Positions 23,420 through 38,669 of a stretch of 64,000 nt of DNA are shown piece by piece; positions within the stretch are counted from its first letter, which is position 1, and every line of letters begins with the position of its first letter. Both the position numbers and the translations under genes were made by a program. The stretch covers positions 300,699-364,698 of the forward strand of contig NW_008246075.1 of assembly GCF_000281045.1 (NCBI RefSeq), given 5' to 3'. Source of the DNA: Saprolegnia diclina VS20 (taxonomy: Eukaryota; Oomycota; Saprolegniomycetes; Saprolegniales; Saprolegniaceae). The notes beneath the pieces were generated by a model. That model was not told where the DNA came from and searched no databases. It saw only the letters and a program-made list of their open reading frames with translations.

Positions 23420-24886
23420 ATGAGTGTTCTCTTTGGGGCGAAGCGCAAGCGCAAGGCCGTCGAGCCGGCCGCGGCCGCAGCGACCGACGATGTGCTCGTA
23501 CCAGCGACGGCCAAGGTCACACCTTCGATCCTCACGACCTTCAGCGACCTCGGCCTCGACCCATGGCTCGTGACCAAGTGCACGCTCCTCGGCTTGCACA
23601 AGCCGACGCCGGTCCAAGTCAACTGCATCCCCGAGATCCTCGCCGGCCGCGACGTCCTTGGCTGTGCGCAGACCGGTAGCGGCAAGACGGCGGCCTTTGC
23701 GCTGCCCATTCTGCACACGCTCGGGAAGGAGATGTACGGCCCGTTCGCGCTCGTCTTGACGCCGACGCGCGAGCTTGCGTTCCAGATCGGCGAGCAGTTT
23801 CAGGCGCTTGGCAGTGGCATCTCGCTGCGGTCGTGCGTCGTCGTCGGTGGCGTCGACATGATGACGCAGGCCCTCGCGTTGCAGGAGCGTCCGCACGTCA
23901 TCGTCGCGACGCCCGGCCGCCTCCACGACCACATGCTCCGCCCCAACCCGCCCAACTTGAAGCTCATCAAGTACCTCGTCCTCGATGAAGCCGACCGGCT
24001 CTTGAGCTCGACGTTCTCCAAGGACCTTGCGTTCCTTCTCGACCGCATGGGCTCGTCGTCGCGGCAGACGCTCCTCTTCTCGGCGACGATGACAGCCGAC
24101 CTCAAAGACTTGGAGGCGGTCGCGCTCACGAATCCGTTCCGGTTCGACGCGACGCCGTCAGCGACGACCGTGAGCCAGCTCAAGCAGTCGTACCTCTTTG
24201 TGCCGGCGCAGATCAAGACGACGTACCTTATGTACCTCATGTCCAAGCTCGTCGACGACTCGGTGCCCGAAGAACCCGCGAAGAAGAAGAGCTTCAAGGG
24301 CAAGAAGCACCTGCCGATCGCGATCCCGGAGGCCGACGGGAAAGACAAGACCGAGTCCATGGTGGTCTTTGTCGCTACGTGCAAGTCGTGCCAGCTCGTG
24401 GCCGAGATCGCGCTCGAGCTCGAGCTGCCGTGCGTCGTGCTGCACTCGATGATGGGCCAGTCCCGGCGTCTCGCAGCGCTCGGCAAGTTCAAGTCGGGTC
24501 TTGCGCGCGTCCTCATTTGCACGGACGTTGCGTCGCGTGGTCTCGACATCCCCGAGGTGACGCACGTCATCAACTTTGATTTGCCCCGGGACGCCGACGA
24601 CTACATCCACCGCGTCGGTCGTACGGCCCGCGCAGGTCGGAAGGGTACTTCGATCTCGATCGTGACGCAGCACGACATTGAGCTGCTCCAAAACATTGAA
24701 AAGGTCATTGAGAAGCCGCTCGACAACTACGAAGCGCACGCGCCCGAAACCGAAGTGCTCAAAATGCTCAACGACGTGACCACCGCGACGCGCGTCGCCA
24801 AGATGAAGATGACCGAACACGGCTTTGACGACAAGCTCAAGCAGCGCCAGCAGCAACGCAAAAAACACACCAAAAAGTCGACATAA
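23420..24886 (+). CDS. DDX49: DEAD-box RNA helicase DDX49/Dbp8
   Basis: A one-exon gene of 488 residues with a complete DEAD-box core. It shows a Q motif (FSDLGLDPWL then KPTPVQ), motif I AQTGSGKT, Ia PTRELAFQ, GG, Ib TPGRL, II LDEADRLL, III SAT, then IV-VI (STDVASRGLDIP-type CTDVASRGLDIPEV and HRVGRTARAGR). The order, the short N-terminus and the C-terminal KRQQQRKKHTKK tail fit DDX49/Dbp8, a nucleolar helicase needed for early 18S rRNA processing. The start at 23420 gives MSVLFGAKRKRKAVE, the usual short basic head. An upstream in-frame ATG at 23360 would place the CCAAT palindrome inside the coding sequence and is less likely. Confidence 0.93.
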   Translation: MSVLFGAKRKRKAVEPAAAAATDDVLVPATAKVTPSILTTFSDLGLDPWLVTKCTLLGLHKPTPVQVNCIPEILAGRDVLGCAQTGSGKTAAFALPILHTLGKEMYGPFALVLTPTRELAFQIGEQFQALGSGISLRSCVVVGGVDMMTQALALQERPHVIVATPGRLHDHMLRPNPPNLKLIKYLVLDEADRLLSSTFSKDLAFLLDRMGSSSRQTLLFSATMTADLKDLEAVALTNPFRFDATPSATTVSQLKQSYLFVPAQIKTTYLMYLMSKLVDDSVPEEPAKKKSFKGKKHLPIAIPEADGKDKTESMVVFVATCKSCQLVAEIALELELPCVVLHSMMGQSRRLAALGKFKSGLARVLICTDVASRGLDIPEVTHVINFDLPRDADDYIHRVGRTARAGRKGTSISIVTQHDIELLQNIEKVIEKPLDNYEAHAPETEVLKMLNDVTTATRVAKMKMTEHGFDDKLKQRQQQRKKHTKKST

Positions 24887-24955
24887 ATACAAGCGAATCC
24901 GAGACACAACCACCTCCCTTGCATCGCTCGACAGATAACTAAGATAGATACATAC

Positions 24956-24992
<37 letters not shown>

Positions 24993-25310
24993 CAGATGAT
25001 ACTGAAGTAGAGTCCGTGGTGTCAGGTTGCGTGGTGGTGGCCCAGCAGAGGAGCTGCAGGTGCTAATGCTGACGCATGCTAGCCGAGCTGTAGCCATCTC
25101 ACTTGATGCTTCAAGTGGCCTGCGTCGCCTTGTCTTGGTCATCGCGATCGGGATCGAACCTCGGACATGTCATCGAAAGGACTCCATTATGGAGACGAGC
25201 GGGTGCTTTGTAGAGCCAAGCCAAGTCCGCCACCAGCGTCGCCAGAGTGTCGATGTAGATAGACTATTCCAAGCTGCTCTTGTATGATTCCTATTTCTAC
25301 ACTCGACGGG
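24887..25310. other. Intergenic with microsatellite
   Basis: This is the convergent 3' region between DDX49 and the reductase gene. It holds a GATA microsatellite and no credible exon. Confidence 0.5.
24942..24994. repeat. GATA/TAGA tetranucleotide microsatellite
   Basis: About 53 bp of GATA units, with two GATACATACATA variants at the left end and one GACA unit at the right. It should be length-variable between isolates. Confidence 0.9.
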
Positions 25311-29930
<4,620 letters not shown>

Positions 29931-31238
29931 GTGGCTCGTGCACCCATGGTCCCCACGTGGTCGTGGGACGAGATGCTCGACGCGCTCGCGCGTTTCCGAA
30001 AGCTCCATGGCAACTGTGCCGTGCCACACGAGTTCAAGGTGCCGGCGACCGACGCATGGCCATCCGCGCTGCACGGGAAGCGTCTCGGCTCGTTCGTCTT
30101 TGCGTTGCACCGGCGCGTGGAGATCGCCCCGCACAAGCTGTGGAACTCGCTGCACAGCCTCGGCTTCAAGGTCAACTGGTTCTCGGCCACCGACCTCCAT
30201 GCTCTCGTGAACCACGAGCACCAGCGCCTGCCGGTGAATGCCGTCATCGAAGCCCTCGCGACGTACAAGAAGACCTACCGCTATGGTGCCGTCCATGTCG
30301 AGTTTCAAGTGCCAAAGAACAAGTCGTGGCCAGAGGAAGCGCATGGCCTCGCGCTCGCCGATGCGCTTGCGCAACTCCACGAGTACGAGCTGCCAGTGGA
30401 CATTGAAGCTTCGCTCCGGGTCCACGGCTGTTTTGTGACGTCGCCGCCATGGGAGCAGCTTGTCGGCCTCCTGGAAGCGTACCAACGTCTCCACGGCGAC
30501 TTTTCCACCGTGCTTGTCGACTACATCGTCCCCGCAACGACCGACTGGCCGCAAATGTGGCACGGCCTCGAGCTCGGCTGCGTGACGTGGCGCCTCGGTC
30601 TGCGCCTTCTGCTCCTCCCGGCCGACTACCAGGCGACGTTCGCTGAGCTGGGCTACGTCTTTCCAGCCCACGACATGTGGGTTCATGTGTTTGAGGCGTG
30701 GGCGACGTACCAAGACCTCGTGCGCTCGGGCAAGCTCGACCAGCCGCTGCTGCCCCAGTTGGGGTACGTGGTGCCCATTGATGACGACTTGTGGCCGCCG
30801 ACAATGGCCGGTATGCGCCTTGGCTACTGGGTGCGTGAGCTCGCTTCCGCGCAGGCGCTGTACCTCTTGGCCCCGGCGACCGTCGACCAGTTGCAGCGCA
30901 TGACCGCCCCGTCGCCAGAAGCGATGGCAATGACCGTCGACGAGGCGCGTGGCGGCTCGGACGATCACGGTATGTCGGTCTTGGACGCCTTTTCTGAGGC
31001 AGAGTGCAGCTGGGGCGACTCCGAGTCGGGGCTGTCCGATTCCGAGCTGTCCGAGTCGGAGCTGCCCGCGTCAGAGCTGCTCGATTCAGAGATGGAGACG
31101 TCCGACGCAGAGACGCTCGTGCTTGGCGACGACGACGACGCATTGTCGACAAGCGATGGCGTCACGACCGATGACGACGAAGATGACGACGATGAGGTCG
31201 CAACCAGAAGGTACGATACCGACTCCTGCACGCGTTAA
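29931..31238 (+). CDS. Stand-alone helicase-associated (HA) repeat protein, 435 aa
   Basis: A single exon. The first 330 residues consist of about four diverged repeats of 75-90 residues with the HA-domain pattern: W then LA-F-KLHGNC-VP-EFKVP, then WP---HG-RLG--V---R. Repeat 1 (residues about 10-80) shows ARFRKLHGNCAVPHEFKVP and WPSALHGKRLGSFV. Repeat 3 shows LEAYQRLHGDFSTVLVDYIVP and WPQMWHGLELG. Repeat 4 shows GYVVPIDDDLWPP and AGMRLGYWVREL. No helicase core is attached. The last 100 residues are very acidic and serine-rich with tandem SDSELSESEL-type steps, ending in a stop at 31238. The HA domain (PF03457 in my recollection) is thought to bind nucleic acid; here that role is inference. 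A second ATG at 29946 could be the real start. Confidence 0.8.
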   Translation: MARAPMVPTWSWDEMLDALARFRKLHGNCAVPHEFKVPATDAWPSALHGKRLGSFVFALHRRVEIAPHKLWNSLHSLGFKVNWFSATDLHALVNHEHQRLPVNAVIEALATYKKTYRYGAVHVEFQVPKNKSWPEEAHGLALADALAQLHEYELPVDIEASLRVHGCFVTSPPWEQLVGLLEAYQRLHGDFSTVLVDYIVPATTDWPQMWHGLELGCVTWRLGLRLLLLPADYQATFAELGYVFPAHDMWVHVFEAWATYQDLVRSGKLDQPLLPQLGYVVPIDDDLWPPTMAGMRLGYWVRELASAQALYLLAPATVDQLQRMTAPSPEAMAMTVDEARGGSDDHGMSVLDAFSEAECSWGDSESGLSDSELSESELPASELLDSEMETSDAETLVLGDDDDALSTSDGVTTDDDEDDDDEVATRRYDTDSCTR

Positions 31239-31792
31239 CAACACGCAATGCTAGTGCTACGGAGGCGCCTGCTGTGCTAACCGCGCTTGCTGCAGCGGAA
31301 TCGGCTGTGCACGACGAGAATGCCATGGCTGCGCCCAGTAGTGACGAGCTCGAATGCAAGCCAGACCCAATCCAGCTCCGGCCACGGGCAACGCGCTCGT
31401 TGCAAACACGGTCTGCCGTCCACAGTGTGGCTGCTCGCGTGAAGGAAGAGCGACCATCGAGTCCTCGCCGCCTACGACCTCGATTGCTCGTGAATCGCTA
31501 TCGCCCTTGAGTTTGCTCGCGTGTTTCCGCGCGTCGACGACGTAGTTTTCCGTGTTGCAGGTTAAAACCCAGCATTTGCTCGTCTCAAGCATACGTCGAC
31601 TGCGCAGCATGGGTGGATCTACTAGTAGAAGGCTCTTTGTTCATCGCTGGGGCGCTGTCGCGTCTCGGATGCACTTGACGCTCGACGCTGGTGGTGCCAC
31701 GAGGGTCGGTGCTCTATCCGGATCCGGATAAAGGTGTTTAAAACTGTTTCAGCTGTTTGTTTCTCGAGGCAGTCCAACTGGCAGGAAGCAGC
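31239..31792. other. Intergenic, with overlapping ATCCGGAT palindromes
   Basis: No coding exon is seen. ATCCGGAT occurs twice, overlapping by two bases (31716-31723 and 31722-31729), about 65 bp upstream of the MscS ATG. Confidence 0.5.
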
Positions 31793-33401
31793 ATGGCGCT
31801 AGGCGACCCGGCCGACATCTCGATCACGCCGTCGACGTGGAACTACGTGGGCGCCGTGGCCATCGTCGTCGCCGCATGGTTCTTCCGCGTCGAGATGATC
31901 CGCGTGACGCTGCGGCTTCTCATGCGTGGCCTCGCGGCGCAGCAGCGGTATCGGAGCATCGCCGGCGGCCTCCGCGAGTTTGAAAAGCTCGTCTTGTACC
32001 CGCTCTCGTATGTGGTCTTTATGGTCTTTGTGTGGATCGCGCTCACGATCACGAGCGCGCTCGAGCTCCCGACCGTCAACACGATCGTGCAGATTGGCAT
32101 TGGCATCCCGATGCTCTGGACCGTGCTGCAGCTCTGCAAGTTTCTCCACGTCGTACGTCGTCTCGCCTCCATCCTGATCATCCTCTTCAGCACCGTCTTG
32201 GACTGACTTCGGTGGTAGATGGTGTTGCGGCGCCAGGGCTGGGACGGCCACGACGACAACACGGGCAAGGTCATGATCGTCACGGAAGGCATTGGCGTAC
32301 GGCCTCGTCGCTCTCGAGTGGGCATGCGACGTCCATGACCTCTTGTAGGTGCTGCAATATGTACTCTGCGCCGTCGTCTTCTACTACTTTTTCTTGAGCC
32401 AACTCCAATTCGACACGGTCGAGATCATCACAACGCTCATTTTGGTGCTCGAACTCCTCTTCCTCCTCAGCTCCCACACTTGGGTACTACGACATCGTCC
32501 TCCTCCTCACTCTTCTCATATTCGTTGTAGTTTCGCAATGTCATGGGCGGTCTCATCCTCCTCATTGACGAACCCATCAAGAGCGGCAGTCACATCAAGG
32601 TGCTCGAGATCGAAGGCGTCGTCGAGCACATGTACCTCCAGTTCTTTACCGTCCGGCAGTACGACCAAGGCCTCGCGATCGTCCCGAATGGCATCCTTCT
32701 CACACACGAAGTCCACGTGCGCTCCAAGTCGCTCGACGCGCGCATCGTCCTCGACGTCCACTTGGCGCACGAGACGCCGCCCGCTCACGTCCGCGCTTTT
32801 GTCCGCAACGCCGACCGCTTTCTGAGCCAGCACGCGCTCGCGTCGACGTCGTCGGCAGCCAAAGCGCATGACGAGCACATCACCGCAGCGAAGCTCTCGC
32901 TCACCCAAGTACTGCGGCGCGCGGTGTGCGAAAAGACGCTGCCGACTGCCGGCGCGACTACGAGTAGTTCGAGCACGAGTAGTACGAGCAATGCCCACCC
33001 GGTTCGGTTTTGGGTCACGCTGGACGGTCTCTACCGTGTACAACTTGTCTACTACGTCCACGACCACAAGTTCAAGCACCTCATTGTCGAGAAGCGCGAG
33101 GTAGACGCTTTGATGTGGCGATCCACCATGTGCGTTCTTATGGGACATGCGGTAGTTGGCGCTGGGGCTCACGAGCTTGCTCTCGACGATGGGCCTGTCA
33201 CTCTACGAGCCGGCACCACCGACGATGCCCAAGGCGCCGCCGTCCACGACACGGCTACCACCGATCGCCGAGGCGTTCACCGACGACGACAACAGCAGTG
33301 TCGGTCGGCCCGAGAGCAGTCGACGAGACTCGGACGACATGGATGAGACGTCGGGGCCCTACCGACGTCGGCGCGGCCAACACGACACAATGTCAACCTA
33401 A
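31793..33401 (+). CDS. MscS-family mechanosensitive ion channel
   Basis: Five exons. The N-terminal part has several hydrophobic helices (VGAVAIVVAAWFFRVEMIRV; YPLSYVVFMVFVWIALTI; IGIGIPMLWTVLQL; YVLCAVVFYYFFLSQL; ITTLILVLELLFLL). An intron then leads to the MscS pore-lining and beta domain: NVMGGLILLIDEPIKSGSHI, VEHMYLQFFTVRQYDQGLA, IVPNGILLT. A Ser/Thr-rich linker and an acidic tail follow. Introns lie at 32153-32218 (GTACGT donor) and near 32300-32348, 32483-32529 and 33102-33155. Eukaryotic MscS channels relieve osmotic stress in plasma or organelle membranes. There is no long cytosolic vestibule as in E. coli MscS; a shorter soluble domain replaces it. An in-frame ATG at 31757 is possible. 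Confidence 0.82.
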
Positions 33402-33462
33402 AAGAAGACAATATTCTCCACGTTACGAGAGACTAGTCGTGCGAGCGTCCACTGTCGGTCGC

Positions 33463-35252
33463 CTAGTTCTTTGCCCGGTAAAAGGTGAGGTACGCCATGT
33501 GCCAGTCGCCACCGCCCTTGAGCTTCTGAATGTCCTCCGTCTTGCACGGGCTCACGTTGTCATCGTCAAAGCAGAGCCAGTCGTCGTCCTTGACGCGCGC
33601 CCAGCCAATGTAGTGGCCCGAGTCGGCCGACCGGCCCTTGTGCGTCACGACGGCAAAAAGCTCATAGTTGCCCTATCCCCGTCATGAGTGTTTCTACGCT
33701 TTTTTTTCAAAATGAATCCACCTGGAAGTCGAGCGGGAGACCAATGCCGGCCGACGCGCGGCCGTTGGCCATCGACATGGTCTTGGCCACCTCGAGCGCT
33801 TCCTTCTCCTCGGCCGAGAGGCCTTCCATGTCCACGTCGGGCTTCTCTTCGGCGTCACCCACCGTCGTCGTCTCCGGCTTCTTGTCTTTGAATTCGTTCA
33901 AAATCAGGTCGGCGTTCCTAGCGCCAATTTGAGTTTCGGCTCCGTATAGCGATTTGCGGCAACGTACTTGTCACGGCCCACCTTGAGGACGGCCTTGAGC
34001 TCGTCCGAGCAAAATGGGAACATGTCGAGCACTTGGGGAAAGCTGATCGGCTACAATACACGGTTCGAATCCTGGTAACCGTACGAGTTGCGATACGTAC
34101 GCGCAGCATCTTGCACTTGACGCCCGTGTGGTCGCGGCTCTCGGGCGTGAGCTTCCAGTAGAAGCGCATGAACTGGACGCAAATGTACTTGGGGAGGCGG
34201 TTGATCTTCATCGTCTTCTTCCACGTCGCGTTGCGGCCGAGAACGTCAGAGTTCTTCTCAATCGTGCCCTCGAGACCCTACGCCGCGTGATGTTATGATC
34301 GACGACGAAGCGCCCATGCTTACGATCGTAATGCCCTCGGAAATGTGGTTCGTGTCCTTCGTGATATTGCACACGAGCTTGAGCGCCTTCTCCTTCTTCA
34401 TCATGACGGGCTCGGCGTCCGTCTCGCCGCACTCGAGGCTACGCATGTGGTTCATGAGCGTACAAGGGACAAGAGCGCTGCAAGACGTACCGTTCTTCCA
34501 TTTCGAGGCCAAAGAGCGCATCGACCATGTTGTCGGTCGACTCCAAGCTCTTGATGGTCGTCGTCGGCGCCTTGAGCTGGCGACCCAGCGTGCTAAAGAG
34601 CGCCGACACAAACTCGTCGCTATCCTGCTGCATGTAGCCGCCGCGCGGGCCTTGCTGTGCAAACTGAGGAAACGCGCGGCGCAGCGTCTACCCATGCATG
34701 AGCCTCCTATGCCCAAGAAGAGGGACGTACGTCGACAAACATCATGGGCGGGATGCTGTCCAGGTTCGAGTCGAGCTGCGCGTACGTATCGCGGAGGCTC
34801 GAGGTAAAGTTGTGCGCGAGGTCGGCCGAGAGACCGCCCTTGTACTCCTTGAGCGCCTCGCGAAAGTCGGGCGCGTACCGCAAGCACTGCAGCGTCGCGT
34901 TCATGTAGCACGTGTTGCCGAGGTTGACGAGGCCGGCAGGCATGGCCACGCCAGCGCTAGCGAGCTCCGAGCTCGAGAGGTCTTCGGCAAAGACGATCTT
35001 CTCAGTCGGCGCCTTGATCTCTTCGGCCGAGCCCATGAGCATGATCTGCGTGAGCTTGGACGCATCGAGCGTCGTGAGCGGGACGTCGTCCTTGAGCATG
35101 CCCTTCCACGCCTTGGACATGAGCTTCTGGCGCTCGATGGGCACGAAGGTCAGCGAGTAGATCTGCGCGCGGAGGCCCGCGACCGTGCCATGCTCGAGGT
35201 CCACGTCGAGGTCGAAGGACTGCTTGCCCCACTTGAGCGTCACGGCCACCAT
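33463..35252 (-). CDS. USP14: Ubiquitin carboxyl-terminal hydrolase USP14/Ubp6
   Basis: Seven or so exons encode the proteasome-bound deubiquitinase. The N-terminus is a ubiquitin-like domain (VTLKWGKQSFDLDVDLE; QKLMSKAWKGMLKDD). The catalytic Cys box is GLVNLGNTCYMNATLQCLR, and the Gln/Asp region YMQQDSDEFVSALF follows. The His box is GHYIGWARVKDDDWLCFDD and the end is MAYLTFYRAKN. USP14 trims ubiquitin chains at the 26S proteasome through its UBL domain. The ATG at 35252 starts exactly at the UBL. Introns lie near 34690-34730, 34440-34490, 34276-34320, 34050-34095, 33915-33965 and 33675-33707. All catalytic residues seen are present. A CCAAT box at 35329 suits the promoter. Confidence 0.92.
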
Positions 35253-35956
35253 AACTCCTGCTCCTCTTGCTGGCCGATGGAAAATGGTTCTGGATTTCGG
35301 CAGCGACGGGGAAATTGCGAGCTTTTTAGCCAATCAGCGACAAGTGCATTCGCGCCGCCTCCCCACGTTCGCTACACGGCAAACCTGCGAGACTTGATAA
35401 TATTAACACCGCCCAGGCGTTGCCACGTCACCGACGACGAGCGAGCATCTCCACGCGACGACGTTGAACCCTCCCACGCCATCGAGTCAAGCCAGCCAAG
35501 AACCGATGAACGAAAGGCATGGATGTCCAAGGAGGCGTCAGAGAACCAAGGCAGCTCGAATGACTCTTCCATGCATGTCCGTTTTCTCCAGAGATGCAAT
35601 GCTACCGGGGTATCGATGACGACTTGACGCGTCATGGGCTTGTGCCACAGTCCTTCCGCTGAGCGTCAAGCAAGCACGCCGAGTCTCCCAAAGGTCCTTC
35701 ATATCCGCACCCACTGTCAGAGTATATATCGTTGGAGTGTCTTGCAGGAGCTATTTTTTCCATGGCGCACCGTATCGTGCATGCACACAAGGTCCACCAC
35801 CTTCTATATACCCTTGGCACCGGTCATTAACAAATGTGTACAAATCCAAACACCAAATTTTCAATTCAAGAATGGTGTCGAACGGCGACTATTGTCCGAA
35901 ATCCCAAGCTGGAAAATTACGGTTTTCCCGAAACGAACATCGCAACTCGACGCAAC
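35253..35956. promoter_or_regulatory. Bidirectional promoter region USP14 / DRC3
   Basis: This interval separates the divergent USP14 and DRC3 genes. AGCCAATC at 35328-35335 lies about 77 bp upstream of the USP14 ATG. A frame open from 35834 runs in phase into the DRC3 exon, but its first 41 codons have no counterpart in DRC3 proteins. I see no other gene. Confidence 0.45.
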
Positions 35957-38058
35957 ATGCATCGACTCGGCATCCGCAATGCCGAAGTCGCCGTCATCAA
36001 CGACGAGATGATCCAAGCGAGTATCACCAAGGACGGCGTCGACACGCTCAATGAGAGCGCCGTCACAGACGTCGAGGGCAGCAGTCCGGACATTGATTTT
36101 GCCAAGCTCCAAGTGCTCTCGCTCTCGTTTCGCAACATTTTCAAAATCGACAACCTCCTCACGCTGCGCAGCCTCACCAAGCTGCAACTCGACAACAATG
36201 TCATCCAAGAGATTGAGGGCATCGGGCACCTCACGAACCTCACATGGCTCGACCTCTCATTCAACAACATTGCTGAAATCAAGGGCCTCGAAACCCTAAC
36301 AAAGCTGCACGATTTGACCTTGTACAACAACAACATTGCAAAGTTAGAGAACCTCGACGCCCTCAAGCAGCTTCAGGTACGTTGCGCGATCGAAGTTTTG
36401 TTGTTGATTTAGCTCATTTTGAAACAGGTGCTCTCGGTGGGCAACAATGCGCTTGGCAACACGGAAGGCCTCCTGTACCTCAAGTGCCTCGAGAAGCTGC
36501 GTGTGCTCAACCTCGAAGGCAACCCCGTGTGCTCCGACCCCGAGTACCGCGCGTACGCTGCCGTCCATTTTTCACGACTTGTGGTGATGAACGAGATAGG
36601 TTTGTCCTCGCGCATCTCGATAAGCTCAAATACCTCGATTATTCGCTCGTGGACATGGCCGAAGTCGTGCAAGCGCGGGAGCAGTACCAGGTACGATGCG
36701 CCCACAAGGTATTTTGACAATGGATGCAAACACTGTGCGAATAGGACGAGCTGGAAGAAATGAAGGAGGTGAAAGCGATCGAAGATGCGGCGCTGGCACG
36801 CGAGGCAGACCACGCCAAGTATACGCAAGTGCTCCAAGAAGCCAGCATTATCATTCTCGAGGTACTCGCTTCATCCATAAACATTGGATCACATGAGAGG
36901 ATCAACCTAGACGCTGCTCCACGATATGTTTAAAGAAGACACGGAGATCAGCAAGATTGAAGTACTGCCAGGTATGGTCCATTTAGCTACCTACATTGTG
37001 TTACTATCGTCTGGCATTAGGGTTACGCAACTTGATCGATGACTACACGGAAAAAGTCAAAGCCGCCACCGAAGACGTTAAAGTCGTGCTTCTTGAGAAG
37101 CACGCATCGATCCAAGCTGCGTGCACGGGCTTCAAGTCCCAGTACAAGAAGCAGAACGATACGACGCAGCACAACAGCATCCACGCGTGCGAGCGCTACA
37201 AGAAGGCGGTCAAGCACCTCTTCAAACAAGCGGTTGCGACCGCCGACGCGGACGTGACACCCGTGCTAGGCCAAGCCCAAGGTATGTATCAACTTGACAG
37301 ATTGAAAGAATCTAATACACTGTATTGTAGCGGCGTGCGAGGGCCTCAACACGGAGCTGCTCGAGCACGAGTCGCTTTTGATCGAGTTTGCACAAGACGC
37401 GATCGCGTCGTTGGAAAGTCACATTGAGACGATCGGGATCGAAGCGAGGGCCGTCGCGACCGACCATTTCCGGACGATCGAGACACTCGAAAACCACTTC
37501 TTCGATGCCGTGACACAGGCACGCTGTTGCCTCGTTGAGAAGTTTGTGCGATGATCCTACATAGCTGGCGGCGAATCTGCTCGAGCGCATGGCGACCGAA
37601 GACGGCGAAGAAGACGATTTTCTCAGCGACGAGTGCCGTGCGATCCTCAACGATCGGTGGAAATTGTGCATTTCGCGCAAATTTAGCATTTTTTGTCGTA
37701 GCGATGCGCTCAACAATGCTATCAACGGGTCCCACGATATCCACATTGGCAAGCTCCTTGCCCAAGAAGACTCGATGCGCGAACAAAACGTCACCAAGAT
37801 CCACGAGGTACGCGGTTTATGGACACCATGGCTGCATTTCCGTGGACTGGCATCTCATGCGCTATACTAGGTAATCAAGACGGCCAAGGACGACGAATGG
37901 ACCCGCAACCGCAAGCGCGTTGCTGAGATCATCAACATGAAGGTACGCTTGATGCGTTGCTTGTTGGTATACGTATCGTTGGTGTGCAGGAAAAGCACTT
38001 GTCCGAGATCGCTGCCTTGCGAGAAGAGCTCTCGCGCACCGAGGACGAGTTTTACTAG
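35957..38058 (+). CDS. DRC3: Dynein regulatory complex subunit 3 (LRRC48)
   Basis: About nine exons. The N-terminus has VINDEMIQASI, matching the VIDEDML start of DRC3. A set of leucine-rich repeats follows: LSLSFRNIFKIDNLLTL, LTKLQLDNNVIQEIEGIGHL, LTWLDLSFNNIAEIKGLETL and LHDLTLYNNNIAKLENLDAL. An LRR cap (GNPVCSDPEYRAYA, LDYSLVD) is followed by a long coiled coil (DELEEMKEVKAIEDAALARE) that ends SEIAALREELSRTEDEFY. DRC3 is part of the nexin-dynein regulatory complex in motile 9+2 cilia. Introns of 45-65 nt fall near 36376-36427, 36690-36744, 36860-36910, 36972-37020, 37282-37330, 37540-37563, 37807-37870 and 37941-37988. The start at 35957 matches the family length. Its presence means the organism makes flagellated cells. 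Confidence 0.9.
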
Positions 38059-38669
38059 CCGACTTGCCTTGTATTGTACATACATTACGGAAGATTCCCA
38101 CTGCGTTCGTGCGAAAATGACGAGCGCAACGGAAGCCAGCACACCTTGTCTCGAGAGTCGCACGGCCAAGGCTCAGTTTGCTGCTTAGGAATCTTGAGTG
38201 GGCGTGGCTCGACGGCGATGCCAATGTTTACGACCTGGCCCGAGCCTCGTGGGACAGCACACAATTATAATGACATCGCACCAGAAAAACACTAGTACTT
38301 TGCGTGCTTCCGACCTCCTCGCAGTGTGATGTATGCGCATCGGCGTTGACAAATTCGGGACTGGCGATCTTCTGCAGGAATCCGGATAACTTACCCCGCA
38401 CCGGTTACTTGTCGCTACAAACTTCAAGTCAAAGTACTTTGAAACGTCATCCGGATAAAAGATTAAGATAACCGAGTATCTTTGCGTTTTATCCGGCATG
38501 GCGTGGCGCTCTCCTGCGCACGATCGCCGCGCTGCGCAGACAATCCCGGAGCTAACAAGTACTCTGCGTGCGGTACCGGAACCAGCCCCACTGAGTATTA
38601 CCAAGAGCAAGACGCGAAGGGTGCATTCATAAGAAGCAACGACTACCGACGTACTCCAGCGGAAGACAC
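38059..38669. other. Intergenic with ATCCGGAT palindromes
   Basis: No gene is seen. ATCCGGAT occurs at 38380-38387 and 38449-38456, and the incomplete word ATCCGGCA at 38491. Confidence 0.5.

Noticed and set aside
25135-25235. Possible tRNA on either strand (GGGATCGAACC and a CTCCA-TTA-TGGAG hairpin)
   Set aside because: Neither a T stem nor a seven-base anticodon loop with U33 and matching stem can be formed.
30244-31152. 302-codon minus-strand frame opposite the HA-repeat gene
   Set aside because: It is Arg/Ser/Pro-rich, as expected for the antisense of a GC3-biased gene, with no domain.
34060-34080. GGTTCGAATCC word resembling a Pol III promoter
   Set aside because: It lies in an intron of the USP14 gene and its flanks do not fold as a T arm.
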